Positions 24,849 through 33,742 of a stretch of 64,000 nt of DNA are shown here, in pieces. Position 1 is the first letter of the stretch. Each line of letters begins with the position of its first letter. This DNA comes from DATIRA01 sp963766505. GTDB lineage: Bacteria > Pseudomonadota > Gammaproteobacteria > Steroidobacterales > Steroidobacteraceae. Made by a program: the position numbers and the translations under genes. The DNA lies in the NCBI GenBank assembly GCA_963766505.1, contig CAVYAL010000005.1, positions 868,001 to 932,000 on the forward strand, written 5' to 3'. The notes under the pieces were generated by a model. That model saw nothing but the letters and a program-made list of their open reading frames with translations. It was not told where the DNA came from and did no database searches.

Positions 24849-25981
24849 TATCCTCGCTCCAGGTCCACGACCGAGAGCATGCGCTCCCCGGCGACGTAGC
24901 GACGCAGGTTTTCGCGAGCGACTGCGAAGCGCGCCGCGTTGCCGAGATCGGAGGCGGCCGAGACGTGCGGCGTGATGATCACGTTGTTCATCTTCCACAG
25001 CGGACTCGCCGCGGGCAGCGGCTCGGGATCCGTCACGTCCAGCCCCGCGCCGGCGAGCCGTCCGCTTTCGAGTGCGGCGACCAGGTCCTGCTGCACGACA
25101 CTGCCGCCCCGGCCGACGTTGAAGAAGAAGGCGCCGGGCTTCGCAGCGGCGAAGAAGCGAGCATCGAACATCCCCCGGGTCTCGGGCGTCAGCGGCGTCG
25201 TATTGACGATGAAATCCGCGTCCCCCGCGAGCTTGCCGAGCTCACCCGGCAACCCGACGTAGCTGACGAAGTCCGGTCCCTCGCGGCTGCTCGCGCGCGT
25301 CGCGACGACCTTCATGCCGAATGCGTGCGCCCGTCGCGCCACTTCGACACCGATGCCTCCGAGCCCGACGACCAGCAGTGTCTTGCCGGACAGCGTCAGC
25401 ATCTGCGCCGGCTCGGGGAGCTGCCGGGTCCAGCGCGCCGCAATGCGCTCGGGAATGTAGAAGTTGAGCCCCCGTGCCAGCGCCAGCATCATGGCCATCA
25501 CGTGCTCGGCCATTACCGGGCCAGCGACGCGCTGCATGTTCGTGATCAGCAGGCCGCGCTCGCGCACGGCCGGAATCGAGACGCAGCGCTCGACGCCGGC
25601 GCTGTAGGTCTGTATCCAGCGGATGCGGGGGCCGGCCTCGAGCAACTCCGGCGAGCACAGCCCCAGGATCGCGTCCGCCGTTGCGACCTGCGCGAGCGCC
25701 TCCTCAGCCGAGGTCACAGCGACGACCTCGACGCCGGGCGCCGCCTCGCGCAGCGCCCCGAGCAGCTCCGGCTGCAGGTTCCACACCAGCACCCGCTCCG
25801 GGCGCACCCATCCCGGCCGGGCGGACACGGGCTCGGCAGCCTCCTGAAGACCCAGGTCGCGGACCAGCGTGGCGACCGAAGGCGCAGGCTCACCGGCCAC
25901 CGCCGGCGATGGTGGTCCCGCCAGCAGGGAGCACAGGCAAAGGCAAGACGCGAGAATCTGTCTGGGTCGCGGCGCCGACAT
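24845..25981 (-). CDS. D-isomer 2-hydroxyacid dehydrogenase with predicted signal peptide
   Basis: About 378 aa. The NAD-binding motif GLGGIG and the catalytic Arg, Glu and His (in NVGRGG, DPEPLP and TPHVSAAS regions) match the D-2-hydroxyacid dehydrogenase family. Unusually, the N-terminus (RQILASCLCLCSLLAGPPSPAVAGEP) looks like a Sec signal, possibly lipoprotein-like, though NAD-dependent enzymes normally stay in the cytosol. Start ATG 25981 or GTG 25984. It is the last gene of an operon with an M48 peptidase and a membrane protein. Substrate unknown. Confidence 0.85.
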   Translation of the reverse strand: MSAPRPRQILASCLCLCSLLAGPPSPAVAGEPAPSVATLVRDLGLQEAAEPVSARPGWVRPERVLVWNLQPELLGALREAAPGVEVVAVTSAEEALAQVATADAILGLCSPELLEAGPRIRWIQTYSAGVERCVSIPAVRERGLLITNMQRVAGPVMAEHVMAMMLALARGLNFYIPERIAARWTRQLPEPAQMLTLSGKTLLVVGLGGIGVEVARRAHAFGMKVVATRASSREGPDFVSYVGLPGELGKLAGDADFIVNTTPLTPETRGMFDARFFAAAKPGAFFFNVGRGGSVVQQDLVAALESGRLAGAGLDVTDPEPLPAASPLWKMNNVIITPHVSAASDLGNAARFAVARENLRRYVAGERMLSVVDLERGY

Positions 25982-25990
25982 CACGACGGC

Positions 25991-26875
25991 TCAGGGCTCC
26001 AGCCCGGCCGGCACGCCGCCCGGGTATACCTCGGCGATCGCAGCCTCGATCGTGGCGACCCGGTTCGGAGCGCTGGGATGCGTGCTCAGGAATTCCGGTG
26101 GCGACTGCCCGCCCGCGGCCTCGTCCAGGATGCGCATGACCCCGATCAGCGCGCGCGGGTCGTAACCGGCCTGCGACATGAACCGCACGCCGAGGCGGTC
26201 GGATTGCAGCTCGTCCTCGCGGCCGTAGCTCATGTTCACCATCTGGCCGATCATCTGCGCGAGCTGCGCCTCGCCGCCCCCGCCACCGGCCGCCACCAGC
26301 ACCGCGCCGGTGATGCCCTGCGTGAGCTGCTCTTTCGCCATGCGCTGGGCGGAATGACGCGCGACCACGTGGCCGGCCTCGTGCCCGAGCACGCCGGCGA
26401 GCTGTCCCTCGGTCTCGAGCCTCGTTAGCAGCGCCGCGGTGATGAAAATCTGCCCGCCCGGCAATGCAAAGGCGTTCACGGTGCGCGGATCCGCGAGCAG
26501 GTGGAAGTCGAACTGCCAGCCCGTCTGCGCGGCGTCACTCTGCTGCACGACCCGGTTGCCGACCTGGTCGACCAGCGCCTGCGCCTCCTGGTCCGGATGC
26601 AGGCCGCCGTACTGCTGGATCATCTGCGGCGCAGCCTTGAGCCCGAGCGCGATCTCCTGCTGAGGGGCCATCGCGATGTGCTGCTCCTCGCCGGTCACCG
26701 GGTTGTACTCGGTCGAGCACTGGTACGACAGGAAGGCAAATGCGACGAGCCCGACCCCGATCCATAGCCGTGGCCCGAACAGGCTGCGTCTTTGCTGCGG
26801 TTCGCGCCGGCGCATCCCGCCGCCCCGGTATCCATAGGGCATCGGCCCTCGTCGCCTCATCACAGGCATCCTCAT
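25991..26875 (-). CDS. Membrane-anchored M48 family metallopeptidase
   Basis: A 294-aa zinc protease: an Arg/Gly-rich cytoplasmic start, one transmembrane segment at about residues 36-52, then a periplasmic M48 domain. Zinc ligands are His165 and His169 in GHEAGH, with Glu222 in EDELQSD as the likely third ligand. It is like the core of BepA/LoiP-type proteases for envelope quality control but has no TPR. The C-terminal STHPSAPNRVATIEA is typical. The start overlaps the stop of the membrane-protein gene upstream. Confidence 0.92.
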   Translation of the reverse strand: MRMPVMRRRGPMPYGYRGGGMRRREPQQRRSLFGPRLWIGVGLVAFAFLSYQCSTEYNPVTGEEQHIAMAPQQEIALGLKAAPQMIQQYGGLHPDQEAQALVDQVGNRVVQQSDAAQTGWQFDFHLLADPRTVNAFALPGGQIFITAALLTRLETEGQLAGVLGHEAGHVVARHSAQRMAKEQLTQGITGAVLVAAGGGGGEAQLAQMIGQMVNMSYGREDELQSDRLGVRFMSQAGYDPRALIGVMRILDEAAGGQSPPEFLSTHPSAPNRVATIEAAIAEVYPGGVPAGLEP

Positions 26876-27384
26876 TCCCCTCCGAGTTCGCCCTGGGCGA
26901 GTTCGTAAGCGTCACTCTCCAGCCACTCGTAGAGCCCGCCGGCGATCGCGCCGAACACCACATGCGAAGCGATCACGGACCAGTGCTTGATCGCGAAGAA
27001 CTGCGGGAAGAAGTAGGTGAAGCTGTAGTAGGCGATGAAATAGAACGCAAAGCCGAGGATCGCCCCGCCGAGAATGCCGGTCGCGAGCCCGCCGAGGTGC
27101 ACGACCAGCGCGATCACAGCCGTCATCAGGAAAGCGAGCAGGTAATGCGTCACGATGCAGGCGACCAGCGCGCCACCGTGGAACGTCGCGGGCGGAGCGA
27201 GGATCTCCTGGCCCATGAATATCGACGCCACCAGCCGGACGCTGATCCAGAGATTGCCGTCCATCAGCGGCGGGACGACGAACAGATTGAGCAGAAGGAA
27301 CACGGTTCCCGAGACCAGGCCGGCCCAGAACACGGCCTTCCAGTCCACCAGCAGCCCGTCCGGGCGCGCGACAGCCTCTGACAC
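26872..27384 (-). CDS. Polytopic membrane protein of unknown function
   Basis: About 170 aa with four hydrophobic helices (roughly residues 15-35, 65-90, 98-125 and 135-155). I placed the start at GTG 27384 because GGGAGGGA lies just upstream. GAILGFAFYFIAYYSFTYFF and HVVFGAIAGGLYEWLE are the most striking parts. No domain recognised. First gene of the operon with the M48 peptidase, which it overlaps by four bases, so it may be a partner or substrate. Confidence 0.75.
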   Translation of the reverse strand: MSEAVARPDGLLVDWKAVFWAGLVSGTVFLLLNLFVVPPLMDGNLWISVRLVASIFMGQEILAPPATFHGGALVACIVTHYLLAFLMTAVIALVVHLGGLATGILGGAILGFAFYFIAYYSFTYFFPQFFAIKHWSVIASHVVFGAIAGGLYEWLESDAYELAQGELGGE

Positions 27385-27498
27385 CAGGATTCCCTCCCGC
27401 CTTGAAGTCGACCAACGCACCGCGCAGCCAGCTGCGCCGGCGTCCCCGGCGACAAATCTACCGGATTCGGGCGGACCTGTGGAATCCTGCGTGCGGCT

Positions 27499-28269
27499 TC
27501 AGCCCCAGCCCATGCGCGCCATCTTGCGGCGCAGGAACGCGATCTGGGTCTGCAGCGGGAGATTCTTCGGGCAGACGTCCTGGCAGCCGAGCAGCGTCAT
27601 GCAGCCGAATACGCCCTCGTCGGTGCCGATGAGCTCGTAATAATCGTCATCCCCGCGCGCATCACGGGGGTCGAGGCGGAAGCGCGCGACCTTGTTGATC
27701 CCGACGGCCCCGACGAAGTCCCGGCGCATGCGCGCAGTGCCGCAGGCGGCCACACAGCAGCCGCATTCGATGCAGCGGTCGAGCTCGTAGATCTCGTCGG
27801 CCAGGCCGGGGTCCATCCGTTCCTCGATGCGGCGCAGGTCCACTTCCTGCTGCTTGGCGTGCACCCAGGTCTCCAGCCGCTCGCTCATCTCCCGCATCCA
27901 CTTGCCGGTGTTCACCGACAGGTCGGCGATCAGCTCGAACACCGGCAATGGCGCGAGACTGATGTCGGCAGGGAGATCCTTGGTCAGCGTCCGGCAGGCG
28001 AGCCCGGGGCGCCCGTTGACCAGCATCCCGCAGCTGCCGCAGATGCCGGCTCGACAGACGAAATCGAACGCGAGCGAAGGCTCCATCGTTTCGCGGATCT
28101 CGTTCAGCGCAATGAACAGCGTCATGCCCGCCGCCTCCTCCAGCTCGAACGTCTGGACTCGGGGCACGCTGGCCGGGTCGCGCGGATCGTGGCGCAGCAC
28201 GTGGAAACGCAGCTGGCGACCGGCAGTCGCGCTCTGCACGGGGGTGGAGGTCTGGTCCGGTTCGGTCAT
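27499..28269 (-). CDS. frdB: Succinate dehydrogenase/fumarate reductase iron-sulfur subunit
   Basis: A 256-aa electron-transfer subunit. The N-terminal plant-type ferredoxin domain has CRAGICGSCGMLV and a following Cys in LACRT for the [2Fe-2S] cluster. The C-terminal domain has CIECGCCVAAC and GCMTLLGCQDVCP for the [4Fe-4S] and [3Fe-4S] clusters. It links the flavoprotein to the dihaem cytochrome b. The ATG overlaps the frdA stop. Gene order C-A-B is that of Wolinella-type enzymes. Confidence 0.93.
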   Translation of the reverse strand: MTEPDQTSTPVQSATAGRQLRFHVLRHDPRDPASVPRVQTFELEEAAGMTLFIALNEIRETMEPSLAFDFVCRAGICGSCGMLVNGRPGLACRTLTKDLPADISLAPLPVFELIADLSVNTGKWMREMSERLETWVHAKQQEVDLRRIEERMDPGLADEIYELDRCIECGCCVAACGTARMRRDFVGAVGINKVARFRLDPRDARGDDDYYELIGTDEGVFGCMTLLGCQDVCPKNLPLQTQIAFLRRKMARMGWG

Positions 28270-30248
28270 GACAGGGGCTCGTCGATGCGTTCGTTGCGGC
28301 CGCGGAGTGGCTCCGGCAGCAGGTGCTCGTAGGGCATCAGCTGCGACTGCAGGGCGAAGCGGTCCTGTCCCTGCATTCGCTCGCGCAGCCGGGCAATCTC
28401 CTCGGCACGCCGGGCCGTGTCGGGATGGTCCACGTAGTTCTTCGCGCCGTAGCCGCGCCAGCCGGGAGGCAGTTCCATGGACATGATGTCCAGCGGCTCG
28501 TAGGCCAGGCAGGGCAGCGTGTCGGCCGGGTCGCGCCAGGTCGCGAGCGTACGCTTGAGCCACGCGCTGTCGTCCCGCGCCGGGTGGTCCTCACGAAAAT
28601 GCGCGCCGCGGCTCTCGGTGCGCGCCAGCGCCCCGGTGGCGATGCAGAGCGCGATCTTCAGCATCTTCTGCGTGCGATAGGCGGTCACGAGTTCGGGGTT
28701 CGGGCCGTCCGAGTGCTGGCGCAGGCCGATGTCGCGGCTGCGCCGCAGCAGATCCTGCAGCCGGTGCACCGCCTCCTCGAGGTCCTCGCCGCGACGGAAA
28801 ATGCCGACCTTGTCGGTCATGACCTGCTGCATCTCGGCCTTCAGCGCGTCGGCGCGCTCGGTGCCGTTCGAGCCGAGCAGCGCATCGATCCTCGCCCGCT
28901 CGGCCTCGAGGCTCTCGCGCAGCAGCGCCGTCGGCACGCTCAGCTCGCCGTCCGGACTTTCGCAGAAGTCCGAGACGAACTCGCCGACGATCATGCCGGC
29001 GACGACCGTCTCGGCGACCGAGTTGCCGCCCAGCCGGTTGAAGCCGTGCATGTCCCAGCAGGCGGCCTCCCCCGCCGCGAACAGTCCGCGCAGCGTGGGG
29101 CTCTCGCCCGTGTGCCGGGTACGGATGCCGCCCATCGTGTAGTGCTGAGCGGGCCGCACCGGCACCAGGTCCACGGCCGGGTCGACGCCGAGGAAATACT
29201 GGCAGATCTCCTTGACCTCGCGCAGGTTGTGCTCGATGTGAGCGCGCCCGAGCAGCGTGATGTCGAGCCACAGGTGATCGCCGAAACGCGACTTCGCACC
29301 TAGCCCCTTGCGGATGTGCTCCTCCATCCGCCGCGAGACGACGTCGCGCGAGGCGAGTTCCTTCTTCTCGGGCTCGTAGTCGGGCATGAAGCGGTGCCCG
29401 TTGGCGTCCTTCAGCAGCCCGCCGTCGCCGCGGCAGCCCTCGGTCACCAGGATCCCCGCCGGGAAAATGCCGGTCGGATGGAACTGCACGGCCTCCATGT
29501 TGCCGAGCGCGGCCACGCCGGTCTCGAGCGCGAGCGCCGCGCCGATGCCCTCGCAGATGACTGCGTTGGTCGTCACCCGGTAGACGCGGCCCGCCCCGCC
29601 CGTCGCGATGGTCGTGGCCTTCGCGACATAGGCGATGAGTTCCCCGCTGATCAGGTCCCGGACCACGGCCCCGTAGCAGCGCGAGCCGTCATGTATCAGT
29701 GCGATCGCCTCCTTGCGCTCGTGCACCGGCACGCCTTGCGCGATCGCCTGGTCGCCGACCGCGAACAACATTGCATGGCCGGTGCCGTCCGAGACGTAGC
29801 AGGTGCGCCACTTCTTGGTCCCGCCGAAGTCGCGCTGCGCGACGAGACCGTGTGCCTCGCCACGCTCGGTGATAGTCACCTTCTCGCTGTTGATGATCAC
29901 CTCGCGGTCGCCCTGCCGGACCCGGCTCCACGGCACGCCCCAGGCCGCGAGTTCACGCACGGCCTTCGGGGCAGTGTTGACGAACATCCGCACCACCTGC
30001 TGGTCGGCGCCCCAGTCGCTGCCCTTGACCGTGTCCTCGAAGTGCACGTCCTCGTTGTCGCCCTGCCCCTTGATCACGTTGCCGAGGCTCGCCTGCATGC
30101 CGCCCTGCGCCGCCGCCGAGTGCGAGCGCTTGGCCGGCACCAGCGACAGCACCAGCGCATCGTGGCCGCGGCGTCGGGCGCCGATCGCGACCCGCAGTCC
30201 GGCGAGCCCGCCGCCGATCACCAGCACGTCCGTATAGACGACCTTCAT
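28266..30248 (-). CDS. frdA: Succinate dehydrogenase/fumarate reductase flavoprotein subunit
   Basis: A 660-aa catalytic subunit interconverting succinate and fumarate on the cytoplasmic side of the membrane. GGGLAGL near residue 12 binds FAD. His43 in RSHSAAAQGG is the covalent-flavin histidine, at the same residue number I recall for Wolinella FrdA. The substrate segments HPTG and RPAQHYTMGG are present. Start ATG 30248 overlaps the cytochrome gene stop. The direction of the reaction cannot be told from FrdA alone. Confidence 0.95.
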   Translation of the reverse strand: MKVVYTDVLVIGGGLAGLRVAIGARRRGHDALVLSLVPAKRSHSAAAQGGMQASLGNVIKGQGDNEDVHFEDTVKGSDWGADQQVVRMFVNTAPKAVRELAAWGVPWSRVRQGDREVIINSEKVTITERGEAHGLVAQRDFGGTKKWRTCYVSDGTGHAMLFAVGDQAIAQGVPVHERKEAIALIHDGSRCYGAVVRDLISGELIAYVAKATTIATGGAGRVYRVTTNAVICEGIGAALALETGVAALGNMEAVQFHPTGIFPAGILVTEGCRGDGGLLKDANGHRFMPDYEPEKKELASRDVVSRRMEEHIRKGLGAKSRFGDHLWLDITLLGRAHIEHNLREVKEICQYFLGVDPAVDLVPVRPAQHYTMGGIRTRHTGESPTLRGLFAAGEAACWDMHGFNRLGGNSVAETVVAGMIVGEFVSDFCESPDGELSVPTALLRESLEAERARIDALLGSNGTERADALKAEMQQVMTDKVGIFRRGEDLEEAVHRLQDLLRRSRDIGLRQHSDGPNPELVTAYRTQKMLKIALCIATGALARTESRGAHFREDHPARDDSAWLKRTLATWRDPADTLPCLAYEPLDIMSMELPPGWRGYGAKNYVDHPDTARRAEEIARLRERMQGQDRFALQSQLMPYEHLLPEPLRGRNERIDEPLS

Positions 30249-31009
30249 GGGTGCACCCCGGTGACGCCCGCAGGCAGGTAGGGCTGCCCGTATTGCGGCG
30301 CGTGCTCGATGCCGATCTTCATGTAGGCGGCCAGCGTGGCAAGTCCGAGCACCAGGAAGAATGCCGTCAGTGCCCACTTCCAGATGGCGAGGCGCCTACG
30401 GGTCGCCGCCGGATCGCCGCGCTCGAACCATCCCCACTTCAGTGCGAGCCGATACAGCCCGACCCCACCGTGGATCTCGACCGCGAACAGCATCAGCAGG
30501 TAGAGCGGCCACATCAGGTCGCTCCACACGCGATCGGCCGACATGTACGGGCCGATGCGGTCCGGCTGCGTCAGCATGATGTACAAGTGCACCGAGGCCA
30601 TGAAGAACAGCGCGAAGCCGGTCACCACCTGCCAGTACCAGAGCGTCGTGTCTGCGTGATGCAGTCCGCGGACGTGGTCGCGCATGCTGCGGTACTGGCG
30701 GTAGTTGATCGGAAACTTGCGCAGCGCGAGCATCGCGTGGCCGATGAACAGCGCGAAGATCGTCGCGACCAGCAGCGACACCAGCCAGGGCATCGCACGC
30801 CCGAAGATGTGGTAGCCCTCGAAGAACCTCGCCACCGTCCACATCGCATCCTTGCCCAGCAGGATCGACGAAACGAAGAACATGTGCACCCACATGAAGA
30901 GCCCGAGCAGCAGGCCGGTCACGCTCTGCAGCACGTCCAGGCGCGCTGGCCAGCGGCTGGCCGCGAGCGGCGTGCCGAGTATGGAAGATCCAGTGGCACC
31001 GGTGCCCAT
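30245..31009 (-). CDS. frdC: Dihaem cytochrome b subunit of quinol:fumarate reductase
   Basis: A 254-aa five-helix membrane anchor. Haem-ligand histidines are at 42, 91, 141 and 180, each two less than the Wolinella FrdC ligands I recall (44, 93, 143, 182). Glu64 and Glu178 occupy the positions of its Glu66 (quinol site) and Glu180 (E-pathway). This indicates a type B complex with two haems and coupled proton transfer. First gene of frdCAB; divergent from nqrA. Confidence 0.92.
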   Translation of the reverse strand: MGTGATGSSILGTPLAASRWPARLDVLQSVTGLLLGLFMWVHMFFVSSILLGKDAMWTVARFFEGYHIFGRAMPWLVSLLVATIFALFIGHAMLALRKFPINYRQYRSMRDHVRGLHHADTTLWYWQVVTGFALFFMASVHLYIMLTQPDRIGPYMSADRVWSDLMWPLYLLMLFAVEIHGGVGLYRLALKWGWFERGDPAATRRRLAIWKWALTAFFLVLGLATLAAYMKIGIEHAPQYGQPYLPAGVTGVHP

Positions 31010-31105
31010 CGTGATCCCACCATTGGTCGCTTACGTGGAGGCGGCCATTTCGAGTGATGCCGGCCGAAATAGACTATAGGTGTTTTCCGCAGAGACTCCC
31101 GGTCG

Positions 31106-31134
31106 TTGCGCGCACTGCGGCCTGTAGCTAGGCT
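31106..31134 (+). promoter_or_regulatory. Candidate promoter for the nqr operon
   Basis: TTGCGC at 31106-31111 and TAGGCT at 31129-31134 with a 17-base spacer, ending 23 bases before nqrA. Each box matches consensus at only half its positions. It is the best sigma-70-like pair I see in the 148-base frd/nqr divergent gap. Confidence 0.28.
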
Positions 31135-31157
31135 GAGCCCCCGAGAATTCCGAGCCG

Positions 31158-32525
31158 ATGCGACTGGACGTGCCGAAGCTTCGATTCCATCTTCACCGCG
31201 GACTCGACATCCCGCTCGCCGGCCCACCGCGACCGGAGATCCATGCGGCACCACCTGTGCAGAGCGTCGCGCTGCTCACAGGCGACTACCCGTCGATCAA
31301 GCCGGTGCTGCTGGTCGAGGAAGGCAGCCGCGTCAGGCTCGGCGAGCCGCTGATGCAGGATCGCGGCGACCCGAGGCTGCGCCTCGTCTCGCCGGGCACC
31401 GGCGTCGTGAAGACGATTCACCGTGGCGCAAAGCGCGCGCTTCGTTCGGTGGTCGTGCAACTCGAAGGCGACGACGAGCTCAGCTTCGAGCCGGTACCGG
31501 CGGCAAGTCTCCCGGACCTGTCGCCCGAGATCGTCCGCGAGCGCCTGCTCGAGAGCGGGTTGTGGACAGCCATCCGCGCCCGCCCGTACGGACGCATCGC
31601 CCTGCCGGACACCGAGCCCCATGCGCTGTTCGTCACCGCGATCGATACCGAGCCGCTCGCCCCGGACCCGAGGATCATGATCGGCGAATACGGCCGCGAC
31701 TTCGCCGACGGCGTGGCCGCGCTGGCGCGGCTCGTGTCCGGCGACGTATTCGTCTGCTGCGGCCCCGGCCCGGAAATGAAGCTGCCGGACGATCCGAGAA
31801 TCCAGGTCGCGGAGTTCTCCGGACCTCACCCCGCGGGCCTGCCCGGCACGCACATACATTTCATCGCCCCGGTCTCAGCGAAGCGCTCCGCGTGGTACGT
31901 CGGCTACCAGGACGTGATTGCGATCGGACGCCTGTTCACGACCGGACGCATCTCCACCGAGCGCGTCATTTCGCTCGCAGGCCCGGCGGTGCTCGAGCCG
32001 CGCCTGCTCAGAACCAGGCTCGGGGCCAGCACCGAGGACCTCGTGGAAGGACAGCTCGGCGGGGGCGAATGCAGGGTGATTTCCGGTTCCGCGCTGTCGG
32101 GCCGGGAGGCGCACGCCTGGTCCGACTTCCTCGGCCGCTACCACAACCAGGTCACGGTGCTGGCGGAAGGCCGCGAGCGGGAATTCCTGGTCTGGACGCT
32201 GCCGGGGCGCGACAAGTTCTCGCTGACGCGAACCTTCCTGTCCGGTTTCCTGCCCGACAGGCTGTTCCCGCTCGACACGAACCAGCGGGGCAGTCCCCGG
32301 GCGATGGTTCCGATCGGCTCGTTCGAACGGGTGATGCCGCTCGACATCCTCCCCACGCAACTGCTCCGGGCCATCGCGGTCGGCGACACGGATGCGGCAC
32401 AGGAACTCGGCTGCCTCGAACTCGACGAGGAGGATCTCGCGCTCTGCTCCTTCGTCTGCCCCAGCAAGTACGACTACGGCCCGCTGCTGCGGCAAGCACT
32501 GACGCGGATCGAGAAGGAGGGCTGA
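31158..32525 (+). CDS. nqrA: Na+-translocating NADH:quinone reductase subunit A
   Basis: A 455-aa peripheral cytoplasmic subunit of the sodium-pumping NADH:ubiquinone oxidoreductase. RGLDIPLAGPPRPEIHAAPP is the typical start of NqrA, and the late CSFVCPSKYDYGPLLRQALTRIEKEG is a conserved end resembling RnfC. It contributes to quinone binding. First of a tightly packed nqrABCDEF-nqrM operon; its stop overlaps the nqrB start (TGATG). Confidence 0.95.
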   Translation: MRLDVPKLRFHLHRGLDIPLAGPPRPEIHAAPPVQSVALLTGDYPSIKPVLLVEEGSRVRLGEPLMQDRGDPRLRLVSPGTGVVKTIHRGAKRALRSVVVQLEGDDELSFEPVPAASLPDLSPEIVRERLLESGLWTAIRARPYGRIALPDTEPHALFVTAIDTEPLAPDPRIMIGEYGRDFADGVAALARLVSGDVFVCCGPGPEMKLPDDPRIQVAEFSGPHPAGLPGTHIHFIAPVSAKRSAWYVGYQDVIAIGRLFTTGRISTERVISLAGPAVLEPRLLRTRLGASTEDLVEGQLGGGECRVISGSALSGREAHAWSDFLGRYHNQVTVLAEGREREFLVWTLPGRDKFSLTRTFLSGFLPDRLFPLDTNQRGSPRAMVPIGSFERVMPLDILPTQLLRAIAVGDTDAAQELGCLELDEEDLALCSFVCPSKYDYGPLLRQALTRIEKEG

Positions 32526-33742
32526 TGCGAGCGCTGCGCAGGTTCCTGGACGACATCCAGCCGCTGTTCGAGAAGGGCGGCCGCCTGGAACGCTTCGCCG
32601 CGCTGTACGAGGCGCTCGATACCTTCGCCTTCGGTCCGGGCGACGTGACCCGCGGTTCACCGCACATCCGCGACGCGATCGACGTCAAGCGGGTGATGAC
32701 CACGGTCGTGCTGGCCGTGCTGCCCTGCGCGGTGATGGGCATGTACAACGTCGGGCACCAGGCCAACCTGGCGCTTGCCCAGCTGGGGCTCGAGGCGGCC
32801 TCGGGCTGGCGCGGCGACCTGCTCGTCTCGCTCGGCATCGGCTTCGACCCTTCGAGCATCTGGGCCTGTCTCTGGCACGGAGCGCTTTACTTCCTGCCGA
32901 TCTACATCGTGACGATGGCCGCGGGCGGCTTCTGGGAGGCGCTGTTCGCCGGCGTGCGCAACCACGAGATCAACGAGGGCTTCCTCGTCACGTCGATGTT
33001 GTATGCGCTGATCCTGCCCGCCACGACGCCCCTCTGGCAGGTCGCGCTCGGCATCAGCTTCGGCGTAGTGATCGGCAAGGAGGTGTTCGGCGGCACGGGC
33101 AAGAACTTCCTGAATCCGGCGCTGACGGGGCGCGCCTTCCTGTACTTCGCCTATCCCGGATCGCAGTCCGGCGAAGCAGTATGGGTGCCGGTGGACGGCT
33201 ACACCGGCGCGACCGCGCTGGCCCGCGCCGCGCAGGACGGGCTCGCCGGCATCACCTCGACAGGGCTCACCTGGACGGACGCGTTCATCGGCAACCTGCA
33301 GGGCTCGATCGGCGAGACCTCGGTGCTCGCCTGCCTGATCGGCGCCGCGTTCCTTATCTATACCCGGATCGCGTCGTGGCGAATCATGCTCTCGGTGCTG
33401 ATCGGGATGGTCGTGACCGTGGTCGTCTTCAACGTGCTCGGCCGCGACGCACATCCTTATCTCGCCGTTCCCTGGTACTGGCACGCCGTCATCGGCGGCT
33501 ACGCCTTCGGGCTGGTGTTCATGGCGACCGACCCGGTCAGCGCCAGCATGACCCGCGCCGGCCAGTGGGTGTACGGCATCGTGATCGGCCTGGCCGTCGC
33601 GATAGTACGGGTGCTGAACCCCGCCTACCCGGAGGGCATGATGCTCGCGATCCTGCTGGGCAACGTAACGGCGCCGGTGATCGACTACTGCGTGACGAAG
33701 ATCAACGTGCGCAGGCGGAGACGACGCATTGAACTCGCCTGA
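32525..33742 (+). CDS. nqrB: Na+-translocating NADH:quinone reductase subunit B
   Basis: A 405-aa polytopic subunit that carries riboflavin and a covalently bound FMN. The FMN threonine is Thr230 in TGAT. NPALTGRAFLYFAYP and FMATDPVSASMT are hallmarks. The N-terminal soluble part (about 55 residues) precedes roughly ten transmembrane helices. It forms the sodium path with NqrD and NqrE. It overlaps nqrC by 14 bases. Confidence 0.96.
   Translation: MRALRRFLDDIQPLFEKGGRLERFAALYEALDTFAFGPGDVTRGSPHIRDAIDVKRVMTTVVLAVLPCAVMGMYNVGHQANLALAQLGLEAASGWRGDLLVSLGIGFDPSSIWACLWHGALYFLPIYIVTMAAGGFWEALFAGVRNHEINEGFLVTSMLYALILPATTPLWQVALGISFGVVIGKEVFGGTGKNFLNPALTGRAFLYFAYPGSQSGEAVWVPVDGYTGATALARAAQDGLAGITSTGLTWTDAFIGNLQGSIGETSVLACLIGAAFLIYTRIASWRIMLSVLIGMVVTVVVFNVLGRDAHPYLAVPWYWHAVIGGYAFGLVFMATDPVSASMTRAGQWVYGIVIGLAVAIVRVLNPAYPEGMMLAILLGNVTAPVIDYCVTKINVRRRRRRIELA

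Noticed and set aside
31054..31075. ATTTCG and CGAAAT inverted repeat in the frd/nqr gap
   Set aside because: Only six base pairs with a loose spacer; too weak to claim an operator.
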